Below the pieces are notes generated by a model. That model ran no database searches and had not been told where the DNA came from. It was given only the letters and a program-made list of their open reading frames with translations. Source: Trichomonas vaginalis G3 (lineage: Eukaryota > Parabasalia > Trichomonadida > Trichomonadidae). Taken from it: a stretch of DNA of 64,000 bases. The stretch covers positions 5,527,962 to 5,591,961 of the forward strand of contig NC_067208.1 in NCBI RefSeq assembly GCF_026262505.1, written 5' to 3'. The position numbers and the translations under genes were made by a program. How positions within the stretch are numbered: position 1 is the stretch's first letter; every line of letters begins with the position of its first letter. Below are positions 30,170 through 39,812 of the stretch, piece by piece.

Positions 30170-30466
30170 AACGATTATAATGATCAATCAAATGATTATG
30201 CAATTCCAAGCATTGAAGAACTTGACACAAAATCTCGTTTATTGGATCAGTATAAAGAAGATGTTCAGGAAATGAAGAAACGATTAGTTTGGGATTTAAC
30301 CTTTGCATTAAAGCGCAATTTATGTTCCCAGATTAACAACAATGACTATTCAACATCTTTTGCAAATGTTCCAATTGAGTTTATTATATCAAAACTTGAT
30401 GAAGAAAATCCCCAGCAAAGTCAATGGATTTCATTCATAATGCGTCATCTTCTTAATTATGATTGA
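30170..30466 (+). pseudogene. C-terminal gene scrap right of the Polinton
   Basis: An open, strongly protein-like stretch of about 98 codons that starts at the outer edge of the right terminal repeat and ends with TGA at 30464. Segments such as IPSIEELDTKSRLLDQYKED and SQWISFIMRHLLNYD look like the helical tail of a larger cytosolic protein. An ATG at 30182-30260 could give a short product, but the conserved-looking codons begin before it. It is likely the 3' end of a host gene cut at the element edge. Family unknown. Confidence 0.45.
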
Positions 30467-30814
30467 TTTATAAATACTTATTTTCGTGATATGATATAAA
30501 TTTTTATTATTAAATGAGATATTAAAATTAATTATTAGTTAGTATGTTTTCTCAAATGAAAAAAATATTTGGGTTCCTTATTCTATGTTACCTGGGAGCA
30601 TGAAAAATCTCAAAAACATAACAAACATCATCCTCAATTGATTTTTCTATTAATAAAATTGCTATACAATATACAAAGTTGGAGGGAAATAATTACTCCA
30701 AACAAATGCACAATAAATATTTGTGACAGGGAAAGTTGGGGAAATATTCTCAGAATCAATAATTTCAAAGGTATCCTTGGTTTGGGAAATTTTTTTTCAC
30801 AAACTTTCATTTAT
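30467..30814. other. Intergenic, no gene recognised
   Basis: AT-rich; an in-frame extension upstream of the DUF488 ATG is open but not protein-like. A TCATTTA Inr-like sequence at 30808-30814 lies directly before the ATG at 30815. Confidence 0.5.
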
Positions 30815-31084
30815 ATGAATGTTCTAAAAATAAAGCTTATTTACCAGCCTGTAGAAGAATCAGATGGGTATCGTGTGCTCGTAGACCGTCTTTGGCCTCG
30901 TAGAGTCAAAAAGGAAGCTTCAAAACTTGATGAATGGAATAAAGATGTAACACCATCAACTGAGATTCGCAAAATGTTCAATCATGAGGAAGAAAAGTTT
31001 GATGAGTTCAAAAAGTTGTATGTAGATAAACTTAATAAAAATTCAAAAGCTGGTGAATTTGCTTACAAAATTAGAGATTCTTGA
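30815..31084 (+). pseudogene. DUF488 (YeaO-like) protein, C-terminally truncated
   Basis: Eighty-nine residues from the ATG at 30815. The block DGYRVLVDRLWPRRVKKEA, then LDEWNKDVTPSTEIRKMFNH and FDEFKKLYVDKL, is the N-terminal two-thirds of bacterial/archaeal DUF488 proteins (YeaO). Family members are about 110-120 residues; the last strand-helix unit is missing here, and the frame ends inside the tail of the opposite-strand BspA-like gene (14-bp overlap). DUF488 is mainly prokaryotic, so transfer from a bacterium is likely. The intact Inr-like leader suggests it may still be transcribed. Function of the family is not known to me. Confidence 0.7.
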
Positions 31085-32450
31085 TATGGAATTTTCCGCA
31101 ATCAATAAAAATTCCCTTTGAATTTGAAGCTTTCATTTCGATTTCAATGATTTTCTTATCAGCATTAAAATTCATAATATTTCTAGGGATATTTAGATAA
31201 AACTTAATACCTTTGAATGAAGTACAACGATTGAGACATGTTAAGTTGAATGTGATTATATCACTGCTATCAAAAGGAAATAGTAGATATTGTAGATTTG
31301 CACAATTGTAGAAAGAATTTGAATCAATGATCATATTGCTATTTAATTTGTTAAATTTTATAGTTTCCAAATGTGAACAATTAATAAAACTTTCACTTTC
31401 AATCATTTGCAAGTCCGAATAAAACTCGATGCTGTTCCCATTGTATCTTTCGAAAACACTAGATTTTACTACTCTAAGTTTTTCTGGCATTTTAATAGCG
31501 GAAGTACAAGCATAAAATAAGTTATAATTTGGTGTTTCAAACATATCATTTTGAAAGATGATTGATCTGCATAAGCACTGATAGAAAGCGTCTATCTTAA
31601 TAGTTGTAATTTCTTTTGGTATCACCAAATCATTATTAGTTCTATAACCTCTGAAAGCTTGACTTTCAATAGCATGACAATTAGAATTGAAAGTAAAATT
31701 ATTTTGATAATAACTTGGGATCCAATATAAAGAATTTAAATTAAAACTATATATACAGTTATCAAACATCTTCAGATGAAGATTTCTAGGATCTATTGTT
31801 ATGGTGAGATTATCCATGAGGTTAAAAGCTCCCAAAGAGATCATACAGTTTTGAGGAATGAAAATATTTTTCACTGGTGTGAGTTGGGCAACGGCATAAC
31901 CAATAAAAGCCAAAAGGCTATTTTCTGAAATAATTATGTTTTCAAAAGACTTACAAAAGCAAAATACTCCACCTATAACTTCATTATCACCGTGTCCACG
32001 AATATATTTTACAGAATCAGGAATAGTAATATTTTTAAGTTTAGAGTTATAAAAAGCCGCAGAATCAATACTTAATAATTCTCCATTCATTGGAAGAAAA
32101 ATCTGATTTAAATTAGAATTCTGAAAAGCTCCAGAACTTATGTTCTTTAAATGATTGCACATACTCAAATTAACACTTACGAGCTTTGTGAATGATGAAA
32201 ATGTACCAATACCAAGTGTTTCCAATAAGGAACCTGTTTCGAAACTTAGGTATTTTAATACATTACAAAGAGATTCAAGTGGACGCTGTGTAATAATCAG
32301 ACGATCTTTCACTGTGCTATCTTTTATTTTGACTACATTTTTCGGGATTTCAATTGATTCTGCTGGACTTGCTTCAATAAGTATGGTTTGTTGTTCATCT
32401 TCATACTTGAATTCAATTAATAGTGATGAGAATAACAATGAAAAAATCAC
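31071..32450 (-). CDS. BspA-like leucine-rich repeat surface protein with GTG in place of ATG
   Basis: An open frame of 459 codons with TpLRR/BspA repeats of about 23 residues (units such as IDSAAFYNSKLKNITIPDSV and ESESFINCSHLETIKF) across most of its length. The N-terminus begins with a short signal-peptide-like run (IFSLLFSSLLIEF). There is no C-terminal membrane segment, so it would be secreted. The codon at the natural start (32450) is GTG, preceded by a stop and by an Inr-like TCATTCTTCA (reverse strand, 32455-32464); the first in-frame ATG is about 100 codons in. The start codon thus seems lost by one substitution. Otherwise the frame is intact, so loss is recent or a non-ATG start is used. 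Confidence 0.75.
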   Translation of the reverse strand: MIFSLLFSSLLIEFKYEDEQQTILIEASPAESIEIPKNVVKIKDSTVKDRLIITQRPLESLCNVLKYLSFETGSLLETLGIGTFSSFTKLVSVNLSMCNHLKNISSGAFQNSNLNQIFLPMNGELLSIDSAAFYNSKLKNITIPDSVKYIRGHGDNEVIGGVFCFCKSFENIIISENSLLAFIGYAVAQLTPVKNIFIPQNCMISLGAFNLMDNLTITIDPRNLHLKMFDNCIYSFNLNSLYWIPSYYQNNFTFNSNCHAIESQAFRGYRTNNDLVIPKEITTIKIDAFYQCLCRSIIFQNDMFETPNYNLFYACTSAIKMPEKLRVVKSSVFERYNGNSIEFYSDLQMIESESFINCSHLETIKFNKLNSNMIIDSNSFYNCANLQYLLFPFDSSDIITFNLTCLNRCTSFKGIKFYLNIPRNIMNFNADKKIIEIEMKASNSKGIFIDCGKFHIKNL

Positions 32451-32528
32451 TTATTGAAGAATGATTTTTAAAACGAAGAACAAATAAAATGTCAATTTTT
32501 TGATCTTAAATTTAAGAGTGCACTGTAA

Positions 32529-32782
32529 TCGGTTTGACACTCGCACATTTTTTCCCTTGAGTTTCGAGATAATTTTCCATGATTTTTATGGACATATGGT
32601 AATATATCAATATATGATCAATCCAAATAATTGTTCCCATCGTGCTTGGCATATTCAAAATATGTTTCACACTTTTTCTGAGAAGCTTCAAGCCGATATA
32701 AAGTGTGAATACATGTTTTAATAGGTTCTGATACTTTTTTCGGGCTTATTATATAAGCCCGTAAAAAGTGTCAAACCTATTT
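32529..32782. repeat. Possible small transposon-like element with GGTTTGACACT ends and terminal hairpin
   Basis: GGTTTGACACT at 32531 recurs inverted as AGTGTCAAACC at 32768-32778. Near the right end a 30-bp imperfect palindrome (32720-32749 with 32753-32782) has the perfect core CGGGCTTAT-TAT-ATAAGCCCG. An open frame at 32500-32721 lies inside but is not recognised. The element identity is a guess; the hairpin is seen directly. Confidence 0.45.
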
Positions 32783-33096
32783 CCATATTCGATTGACTAG
32801 TCAATCTGTTGTTTCAATATCTTTTTTAAATTTATTATGCCAAAATTTTACTTTGATATCATTGGGTAATTCAATTATCATTAGGATAGATGGAAACGTT
32901 TTGCCTTAAACTTCAATTGATCGAAACTGAGGGCTTTGGCAAACCGACAACAGTACACGATTAACGTATTTGATTTTTATTTCAATTGACAGAATACTCT
33001 GACTTTGAAAGTACATAGATATTAAACTTCTAAAGCTTATTAATGATATAAAAAGTCTAAAAATTTACAAAACAAAACAAAAAATTAAAAAGAATG
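32783..33096. other. Intergenic, nothing recognised
   Basis: AT-rich sequence between the hairpin and the 3' end of the pseudokinase gene. I see no gene or repeat. Confidence 0.5.
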
Positions 33097-36000
33097 TTAT
33101 TCAATGGAGTCATAAAGACATTTGATTCTTCCATAAACATTAATAACATTATCCATGCTCTTATTCCATGCATTTTTCAGAATTTGGAATTTCTCCCAAT
33201 CAACGAGTGTCTCTTCTTTCAACTCCATGAGAAAATCTGAGTTGACAATGATAGAATTGATGTTGAAGTACTCTTCTGAATCAGAGAGAACCTGTAATAG
33301 TGAAATACATGTCTTCCTATATTCTCGATCTTCTATTTTACGAAGCATATCAGCCTCACGTTGTAAAAGACCACCATTTCGAACTCGAGAAACCAAACTT
33401 GATAAAACGGAATCCCCATGTCTTGATTTCGTGCAAACAATGCGAATAAACTGGATGGCTTCATTCCTGATTTGATATGTCCTGTTGTAATTTGAAAATG
33501 ATGTAGGAACAACTCTCAAATTAACTTCAAGTTTGACAGGAGTATTAAGACATTCTATAATGAAATCTGCAAATCCTTCGTCATAAAGAACTAATGGAAC
33601 TCTTCTATCGGTACATGTCAAGATTGCCGAAAGCATTGTCATCCTCCATTTTCTTTCACTCGGATAGTTTTCAACAATGCTCATGTCAACACTTCGCTTT
33701 TTAACAGCAGCTTTTATCTTTTCATATGCTGTCCTAGCAGAATTAATGAATGCTTTTGGAATGGTCAAAAAGCTTTCTGGAAGTGTCGGTCTTTGCAAAA
33801 TCTTCAGACTTAAATGGACACAATCTTGTCTGTTTGAATTTGCAAATTCTCGATTGATGAAATCAAATAAAGGAGTATATAAATCCCATTTGTGATTTTC
33901 CCAAATAGAGATAACGCTTTTCAGTAATGAAACTTCTTTGACACCAGTTCGAACAAGATATTTAGCAACAACAGTCATTGATTCCTGGAATGCCTGAGAT
34001 GTTTGTCCTGTCATCGAAGTAACAATACTGATTGGAGAAACTTCAGCAACTGACATTGTTGTAATTAATGTTGGTTCAATAACATTATTAGTTTCGATGT
34101 TCTTTATCATAGAACTAAAGTTCTTTGCATCGAAGCTTATAATGTTGAGGGATTCTAATTGGTCAACAATATCAGGGCAATTAATGACAACTGCATATAT
34201 TGAAGAAATTCCATTATTGAAAATATCAGTTAATGCGCTTCTTGCTTGTCTGAAAATCGGAAGTTCTTCTTTATATCCCCAAACTGTATATTGGGAATAT
34301 TCTGGAACTGATGAACTCGTGCAACTTAATAAAGCTTCGATTATTCCTGATCTCATCATTGATAAAATTACATTGAAAGATTTAGAGAGCATAAATCTTC
34401 TCGTTAATTCAATCATTGATTGCTTCTCAGCAAATGGTTGAACGCCAGATTCGATATGATATGCAAATGTTGTGAAAATGAAATCACAATATAGTTCTGG
34501 AGCATTAAATGAAAGCATTTCACTACAAAGTTCTAATGCAGCCAATCTAACTGGTGGAATTGAGAAAACTAATGATTGTTCAATTTTATGGGAAATTCCA
34601 AAATCAAACAACAACTGCCTTGTATCATCATTTCTGTACGCTTCGATGAATATCTTCATGAAAGATAAAGCAGAAGTGTATCTTTTGATACTTTTCTCTT
34701 CAAACGCAAGTGAGAAATCTCGAAGATTATCATAAAATTGAACAAAATTCTTGCAATAAAACTCAGAAACTCCCATCTTCTTATGAACATCTGGCGATAA
34801 TTTGAGGAAGAAGAAATCAACTAATGGTTTCATTTGTTGATGTAGAAAAGCAAAAAGAACATGAGATTCATGCCATCCCCAAATTCCAGTTGCAATTCTC
34901 TTGAAACTTGGAAAAACTCTAATGAATAAATCATTTGAAATAACTCTTGATCTGAAGAATTGATGGAATAAATGCAAAACAGCTGAAAAAGCAGCATCTT
35001 CTTTGACATCTTCTCCTCTTTCAAATCTTAAACTTAAACAGTTGATAACATAATTAACAATTCTATCGAAGTATTCTTGATCAAAAACTTCATTGACAAT
35101 TGTTGCAGTTGAATGGTTTTCAATTGGGAAAGGAATGTTAGAATCAGTTGGATTGATAAATGCGTCTAAAATGTTAACAGCTGTCAAGAGAGTTGGTGCT
35201 GAAGCTGGATTGATTTTCAGTTCATTCTCGATATGATTGCAAAGATTTCCAAATATAGCGCTGACAAATATTGAGTAAGGTGTACTGTGAACAATATTTA
35301 CAGCGTTTGCTTTGGCTCTGTTGCATAATCCTAATGGAATATTGAAGAATGGATGATCTAATAATTGTCTCACAGTTGGCCTTCTTTCTGGATCGAAATC
35401 AAGACAAGCAGTAACAATATCAAAGAGACTTGTAATGCTATCAATTTCGAGCAATTTGTGAAGAACATCATTCTTTGCTGTGAAGAATGGAAATGGATGA
35501 AAATCTAAAGATTCAATTGGATCATAGTAGAACAGAGGAGACTTGAGAATTTGGATGATATCAACTTTCTTGTATTTCTGATATTTCTTTAGGACAGCAT
35601 GGAAAGAAGAAGGAACTTGACCAGTGAAAATTATAAGCAGCAAAACACCAAATTGATAAATATCAAATGCTGATGTGTATTGTTTTTCATCAAAGTATTC
35701 TGGTGGAAGGAAATATTCAAATTTTTCTTTCCAATGCAAATCTGGAGGTTTCGTTCCAGGGAATTTTGCATCTGCCAAAGTTAATAATTGGACAGTTGAT
35801 CCATCTTGGGAGATGATCCAATTGGAAGGAAGACAGCTCCTCAAAACAATCTTCATTTTATGCAAAGATCCAATAATAATCAATATCTGCATCAACCAAT
35901 ATCTTGCAACTAAGAAATTCTGAGGATTTCCTCTTGTGAAATGATCACTTTCAAGGAAATAAGCCAAAGGAACATATCCAGTCGGATATTGCTGCATCAA

Positions 36001-38589
36001 CTGCATTCCATCTTTCGAGATACAAACAATGCTGGGGCATTGATTGATATGTCCCATTCCTCTATTGATACTTAATTCGTCAATTGGAATTTCTTCTTTG
36101 AGAGGAATAATCTCCGCATTTTCGATTTCTTTGTCATAAGAGCAATATTTGACATTATTCGATGGGATGTCAAAATCTCTGTGTGATCTGTATCTGTATG
36201 CTTCGAACAATGGATTTGGAGTTAATCCATATGGTTTCTCGATTAACTTTGGAAGCATAATTGGCTTCGAAATCTCCGGATAAATGTCTGGAATAACAAC
36301 AAATTTCGTTTGTTTCTTAAGATACAAAGCGGGAGGACTTCCAGACATCTTGATTCTGTTTTTGATGATGTTTTCGATCTCGTTCAGCCTATGAATAACA
36401 TATGCATTGTATTCATTGGCAGCAGATTTCATGTAAAATGCTGGGAAAGTCAAATCCAAAGTTTGGATATTTTCTCTGAAAATGTTGAAGTCTTTCAATT
36501 CAGAAGACAAAAGTGTTGCCACTGCCTCTAAACCAATGATGATATCTTGAGTATTAAATGTCAATCCTGACAAACATTTGTACTTTCCAACACTTGCTGA
36601 ATTCTTCATATTTGTTCTTGAAATCAATAAATGAATGAATTTATCTGTTGTATCAATTGAAGGATTCATCATCATTGTTTTAGAAATGATGTTATAGAGT
36701 TCATAAACAGACAAGGTATCTTTGAAGATTGTCAAATACTTGATCCATCTTCTATAAGGGCTTTGCAACATTATCTTTGCATATTCTGGATTTGGTGTTG
36801 ATTTGAGTCTATATAAATTATATCTCTTTTCAACTTCAGCGCTGATTTGTTGATTATACAAAGCATCACGATCAAACTGAACTCTTGATCTTGTAACAAG
36901 TGGATAAACTTTGAAGAAGTCTTCGTCAAAGATTCTTCTGCAAATTACATGCGGAGATGTGAAAAATGGTGGTAATTTCATCAATGGAACTTGATATGCT
37001 TTCACAGGATATTCAATTATAACCATGAAAATGAAATTCACATCTCCATTTGTGCAGCAAGTAACAACCAAAAATGTTGTTGTAGAGAATTGAATAACTC
37101 TAAGATAATTTGCTGGAGAAATCATTCTGTGTTCCCAAATTTCAACGAAATCATCTTTTCCGTACTTTGGACGGCTTAATATTTCTGCGAATGTTTCTTC
37201 ATATAATGGTTGGAGTTTTGGATCAATGTTTTCTTTTGGAATGACAACTTGGTACTGTTTTCTTGCCAATGCCAAAATCTTTATCTTTGCATTTGTCATT
37301 CCAAGAATCCAAAGTTGTCTCCTTCTGTTGTATTGAACACTTATGACAGGACTTTCGAATTTAATTGTTTGTCTCTTAGTAATATTCTCTCCATTCCTAT
37401 CATATATCACAAAATAACAGCTATTTCCGCCATATTTAACAAGAAATTCCTTGGAAATGAAGATTTGTGTGTTTTCATCACCATAGTCATTAAATTTGTC
37501 ATAAGTTATTTCCCAGAATCTGTTCATGAGATATGGTTTCGAATATTTGATATCGTAAACGATATATCCGTTTGGATTTCCATTTGTGAACAAAGGAATG
37601 ATCTCTCCAAGTGGTAATTCATCTGGTAATTTGATGTGTTGATCTAATAATGGTGAAAATGTCAAAGCATCTAATAAAACATAATTAGAACGAGTGACTC
37701 CACAATAAAGCCAAAGATATCCAAATTTATCGACATAAAGATACTTCCTTTGGCAGAGAAGAGTTGGTTTGGACAATATTCTCTTTGGTTTGATAAAGTT
37801 TCCATGTTCAAAAACGGAAATTGTCCAATCATCAAACAAAAGATAAATTCTGCCGCAATATTTGTCGAATGCAGAATCAATTAAATTTGCATCGGCTTCA
37901 ATATGAAATGATTCATTATCTGTTTCATTTTCATGAATTGTAAGCATCGAAACACTCTTTCTGCAAACAACAAATAATCTGTATGAAGGTTCATGAAAAT
38001 AGAACCATCTTGCAAATGGAATATTATGTCTGTAGTATGGCGTAAACAAATAGAAGTTAGATTGCACTTGTCTATTCATAAATTCTGTATTTTTGCTTTT
38101 GATTTGATCGATCATATCAAATTTGTTAAATAATTTCTTAGGTATACTTGATACAAGATTGTATGCCCATTTGTATAATGATTCTCGTTCTTTTAGCATT
38201 GCATCTATCTGATCATCTCGAAATTTTCTCATATTTTGATCTTTCCATGGAGGTGGAAGTTCTGGTACAATAAATCGACGTTTTGAACGATGTGGTATTC
38301 CAGTTCCGTTTAGATCTGCATTTAAAGTTCCTGTTATAATTTTTCTTTTTCTTTTTCGTTCTTCTGATTCACTATTCTGGCGTAAAATAGTTCTCCAGAA
38401 TCTTTGTATTTTAATGGCTGCTCTTGACTTAATATATTCATTTAGTTGCTTCTTATATAAATAATAACGAAATAATCTTTGGATTTTAACAGCGCATTTG
38501 TATTTCCTAAACTTGAAATTATGAATTGCTTTCTTTGCGAATCTCTGGAGTATATAAACCTGATTTTTATTCAGATTTTCTAATTCCAT
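33097..38589 (-). CDS. Giant IQ-motif / propeller-like / pseudokinase / armadillo-like protein
   Basis: An 1830-residue intact frame. Residues about 11-72 hold two or three IQ motifs (AVKIQRLFRYYLYKKQL, AAIKIQRFWRTILRQ), so calmodulin or centrin binding is likely. Residues about 170-520 look like WD/beta-propeller blades. Residues about 850-1080 are a protein-kinase fold: the late signature DIYQFGVLLLIIFTG and DFDPERRPTVRQLLDHPFF are clear. The HRD loop reads VLRSCLPSNW and the DFG position reads TLADAK, so the catalytic and metal-binding Asp residues are missing; it is probably a pseudokinase. The remainder (about 1090-1830) is helical, armadillo/HEAT-like. The whole resembles a scaffold, perhaps cytoskeletal. 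It is divergent from the hydrolase gene with 52 bp between the starts. Confidence 0.7.
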   Translation of the reverse strand: MELENLNKNQVYILQRFAKKAIHNFKFRKYKCAVKIQRLFRYYLYKKQLNEYIKSRAAIKIQRFWRTILRQNSESEERKRKRKIITGTLNADLNGTGIPHRSKRRFIVPELPPPWKDQNMRKFRDDQIDAMLKERESLYKWAYNLVSSIPKKLFNKFDMIDQIKSKNTEFMNRQVQSNFYLFTPYYRHNIPFARWFYFHEPSYRLFVVCRKSVSMLTIHENETDNESFHIEADANLIDSAFDKYCGRIYLLFDDWTISVFEHGNFIKPKRILSKPTLLCQRKYLYVDKFGYLWLYCGVTRSNYVLLDALTFSPLLDQHIKLPDELPLGEIIPLFTNGNPNGYIVYDIKYSKPYLMNRFWEITYDKFNDYGDENTQIFISKEFLVKYGGNSCYFVIYDRNGENITKRQTIKFESPVISVQYNRRRQLWILGMTNAKIKILALARKQYQVVIPKENIDPKLQPLYEETFAEILSRPKYGKDDFVEIWEHRMISPANYLRVIQFSTTTFLVVTCCTNGDVNFIFMVIIEYPVKAYQVPLMKLPPFFTSPHVICRRIFDEDFFKVYPLVTRSRVQFDRDALYNQQISAEVEKRYNLYRLKSTPNPEYAKIMLQSPYRRWIKYLTIFKDTLSVYELYNIISKTMMMNPSIDTTDKFIHLLISRTNMKNSASVGKYKCLSGLTFNTQDIIIGLEAVATLLSSELKDFNIFRENIQTLDLTFPAFYMKSAANEYNAYVIHRLNEIENIIKNRIKMSGSPPALYLKKQTKFVVIPDIYPEISKPIMLPKLIEKPYGLTPNPLFEAYRYRSHRDFDIPSNNVKYCSYDKEIENAEIIPLKEEIPIDELSINRGMGHINQCPSIVCISKDGMQLMQQYPTGYVPLAYFLESDHFTRGNPQNFLVARYWLMQILIIIGSLHKMKIVLRSCLPSNWIISQDGSTVQLLTLADAKFPGTKPPDLHWKEKFEYFLPPEYFDEKQYTSAFDIYQFGVLLLIIFTGQVPSSFHAVLKKYQKYKKVDIIQILKSPLFYYDPIESLDFHPFPFFTAKNDVLHKLLEIDSITSLFDIVTACLDFDPERRPTVRQLLDHPFFNIPLGLCNRAKANAVNIVHSTPYSIFVSAIFGNLCNHIENELKINPASAPTLLTAVNILDAFINPTDSNIPFPIENHSTATIVNEVFDQEYFDRIVNYVINCLSLRFERGEDVKEDAAFSAVLHLFHQFFRSRVISNDLFIRVFPSFKRIATGIWGWHESHVLFAFLHQQMKPLVDFFFLKLSPDVHKKMGVSEFYCKNFVQFYDNLRDFSLAFEEKSIKRYTSALSFMKIFIEAYRNDDTRQLLFDFGISHKIEQSLVFSIPPVRLAALELCSEMLSFNAPELYCDFIFTTFAYHIESGVQPFAEKQSMIELTRRFMLSKSFNVILSMMRSGIIEALLSCTSSSVPEYSQYTVWGYKEELPIFRQARSALTDIFNNGISSIYAVVINCPDIVDQLESLNIISFDAKNFSSMIKNIETNNVIEPTLITTMSVAEVSPISIVTSMTGQTSQAFQESMTVVAKYLVRTGVKEVSLLKSVISIWENHKWDLYTPLFDFINREFANSNRQDCVHLSLKILQRPTLPESFLTIPKAFINSARTAYEKIKAAVKKRSVDMSIVENYPSERKWRMTMLSAILTCTDRRVPLVLYDEGFADFIIECLNTPVKLEVNLRVVPTSFSNYNRTYQIRNEAIQFIRIVCTKSRHGDSVLSSLVSRVRNGGLLQREADMLRKIEDREYRKTCISLLQVLSDSEEYFNINSIIVNSDFLMELKEETLVDWEKFQILKNAWNKSMDNVINVYGRIKCLYDSIE

Positions 38590-38641
38590 TTCATTTACAA
38601 ATTTTTAAACGTTCACTTTTTATTTACAAAGATTTTAAAAA
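38590..38641. promoter_or_regulatory. 52-bp bidirectional promoter
   Basis: All sequence between two divergent ATGs. It contains AATTTTTAAACG (38600-38611), the same 12-mer as before the dynein gene, running into AACGTTCAC. An AACG(T/A) core suggests a Myb/M3-type site (inference). Confidence 0.5.
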
Positions 38642-39535
38642 ATGACATGTCCATATAAGCTTACAGATTACTTTAATGATCCAATACTGCTTAATCTATC
38701 AGTATCTCATCCTATCCAATACAAATTCGACAAAGTTTACGGCATTCAGTGGCAATATCGCTGTGGCGGAAATCAAAATGACCCAGAAGCAGTAGTATTT
38801 TTGCCAGGAACATATGAAACATGCTCTTCATCTATATATATTCTTGATAAACTTATTAAACAAGGTTATCGCGCATTCGCATTAGATTTAGGTGAATATA
38901 TGAAGTATAAACAACTTGCAAAAGGTTTTGATCAGTTTTGTGCTCAGTTAAACATTAAAAAGGCGCATCTAATAGGTTCTGATTTAGGAGGTTTTTACGC
39001 ATTACAAATCGCATCTTATCCAAAACTTGAGACTCAAATTAAATCAATTACGTTAATTAACGCTTTTACATCTACAGATGTTTACAATAAGCCAGGATTT
39101 GTAATTGAAATTTTGGGAGATTTAGGAGCCAAACCAATCTTACACTCTGAAATTAAGAAACTATACCCTAAAGAAAATCCATCCCCAACTGCTGTTTTTA
39201 TTGATAATGAACTTGATAAAGCAATAGCTGAGATTCTAAAGGCAAGAATTAAAATTAGAAAGGCAACTAACTTGCAAATTAATCCAAGATGTGAATTAGC
39301 AGCTATTATGTCAATAGAGACTCTTGATAAGCGATTTGTTTTCCAAGAAAAATTTTTGCCATCAATTGCAATTGAAGGATGCAAACAAGCATTGATGAAG
39401 GATGGTGGTGATTGGCCACATATACAAAATCCAGATGATACATTCCATTATATTACAGCTCATCTCAGGAAATGGGGAAAGATACCAAATCTTGAAACAA
39501 TTCAAGACGGAACTGATGAAAGGCATGAAGACTAA
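38642..39535 (+). CDS. Maspardin (SPG21)-like alpha/beta hydrolase
   Basis: A 297-residue protein of the same length as animal and plant maspardins. Matching blocks include VVFLPGTYETCSSSIY, GYRAFALDLGEY, the nucleophile-elbow region KAHLIGSDLGGFYALQ, LINAFTSTDVYN, and the end block LMKDGGDWPHIQNPDDTFHYI. Maspardins have a GxSxG-like elbow (GASLGG). Here the elbow is G-S-D-L-G-G, so the nucleophile position is Asp114, as in epoxide hydrolases and haloalkane dehalogenases, unless the adjacent Ser113 is used. A His (in DWPHI) sits where a catalytic His could lie. In animals maspardin acts in endosomal trafficking; a similar role here is inference. It has no signal peptide. Confidence 0.8.
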   Translation: MTCPYKLTDYFNDPILLNLSVSHPIQYKFDKVYGIQWQYRCGGNQNDPEAVVFLPGTYETCSSSIYILDKLIKQGYRAFALDLGEYMKYKQLAKGFDQFCAQLNIKKAHLIGSDLGGFYALQIASYPKLETQIKSITLINAFTSTDVYNKPGFVIEILGDLGAKPILHSEIKKLYPKENPSPTAVFIDNELDKAIAEILKARIKIRKATNLQINPRCELAAIMSIETLDKRFVFQEKFLPSIAIEGCKQALMKDGGDWPHIQNPDDTFHYITAHLRKWGKIPNLETIQDGTDERHED

Positions 39536-39812
39536 TGTATTCTTTATCTTTGCATCCAAATATTATGATGAATTTATTTTTTGTTCTCTTAATTCTTCTT
39601 TTAATCTTCTTTCTGAATAAAATCCATAAACAGATTTAAAATTAAACCTTAAGATTAAGATTCTTCTGCATTTTAAGAAGAAATTAATTTTAAAATTAGA
39701 AATGAGATATTTTTAAACAGTATTGATATCAATATTTATTTGTTGGGCCCATATGTCAGTATCTACTTGATTGAAATATATAATTAAGTTTCATATTTAA
39801 TCTAGATTGTGA

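Noticed and set aside
30027-30308. 93-codon minus-strand frame across the right Polinton border
   Set aside because: It runs from flank into the terminal repeat and ends in the hairpin. It is antisense to a more protein-like plus-strand scrap, so it is a chance frame.
32500-32721. 73-codon frame before the hairpin as a transposase piece
   Set aside because: No catalytic or DNA-binding motif recognised; it is kept only as part of a possible repeat element.
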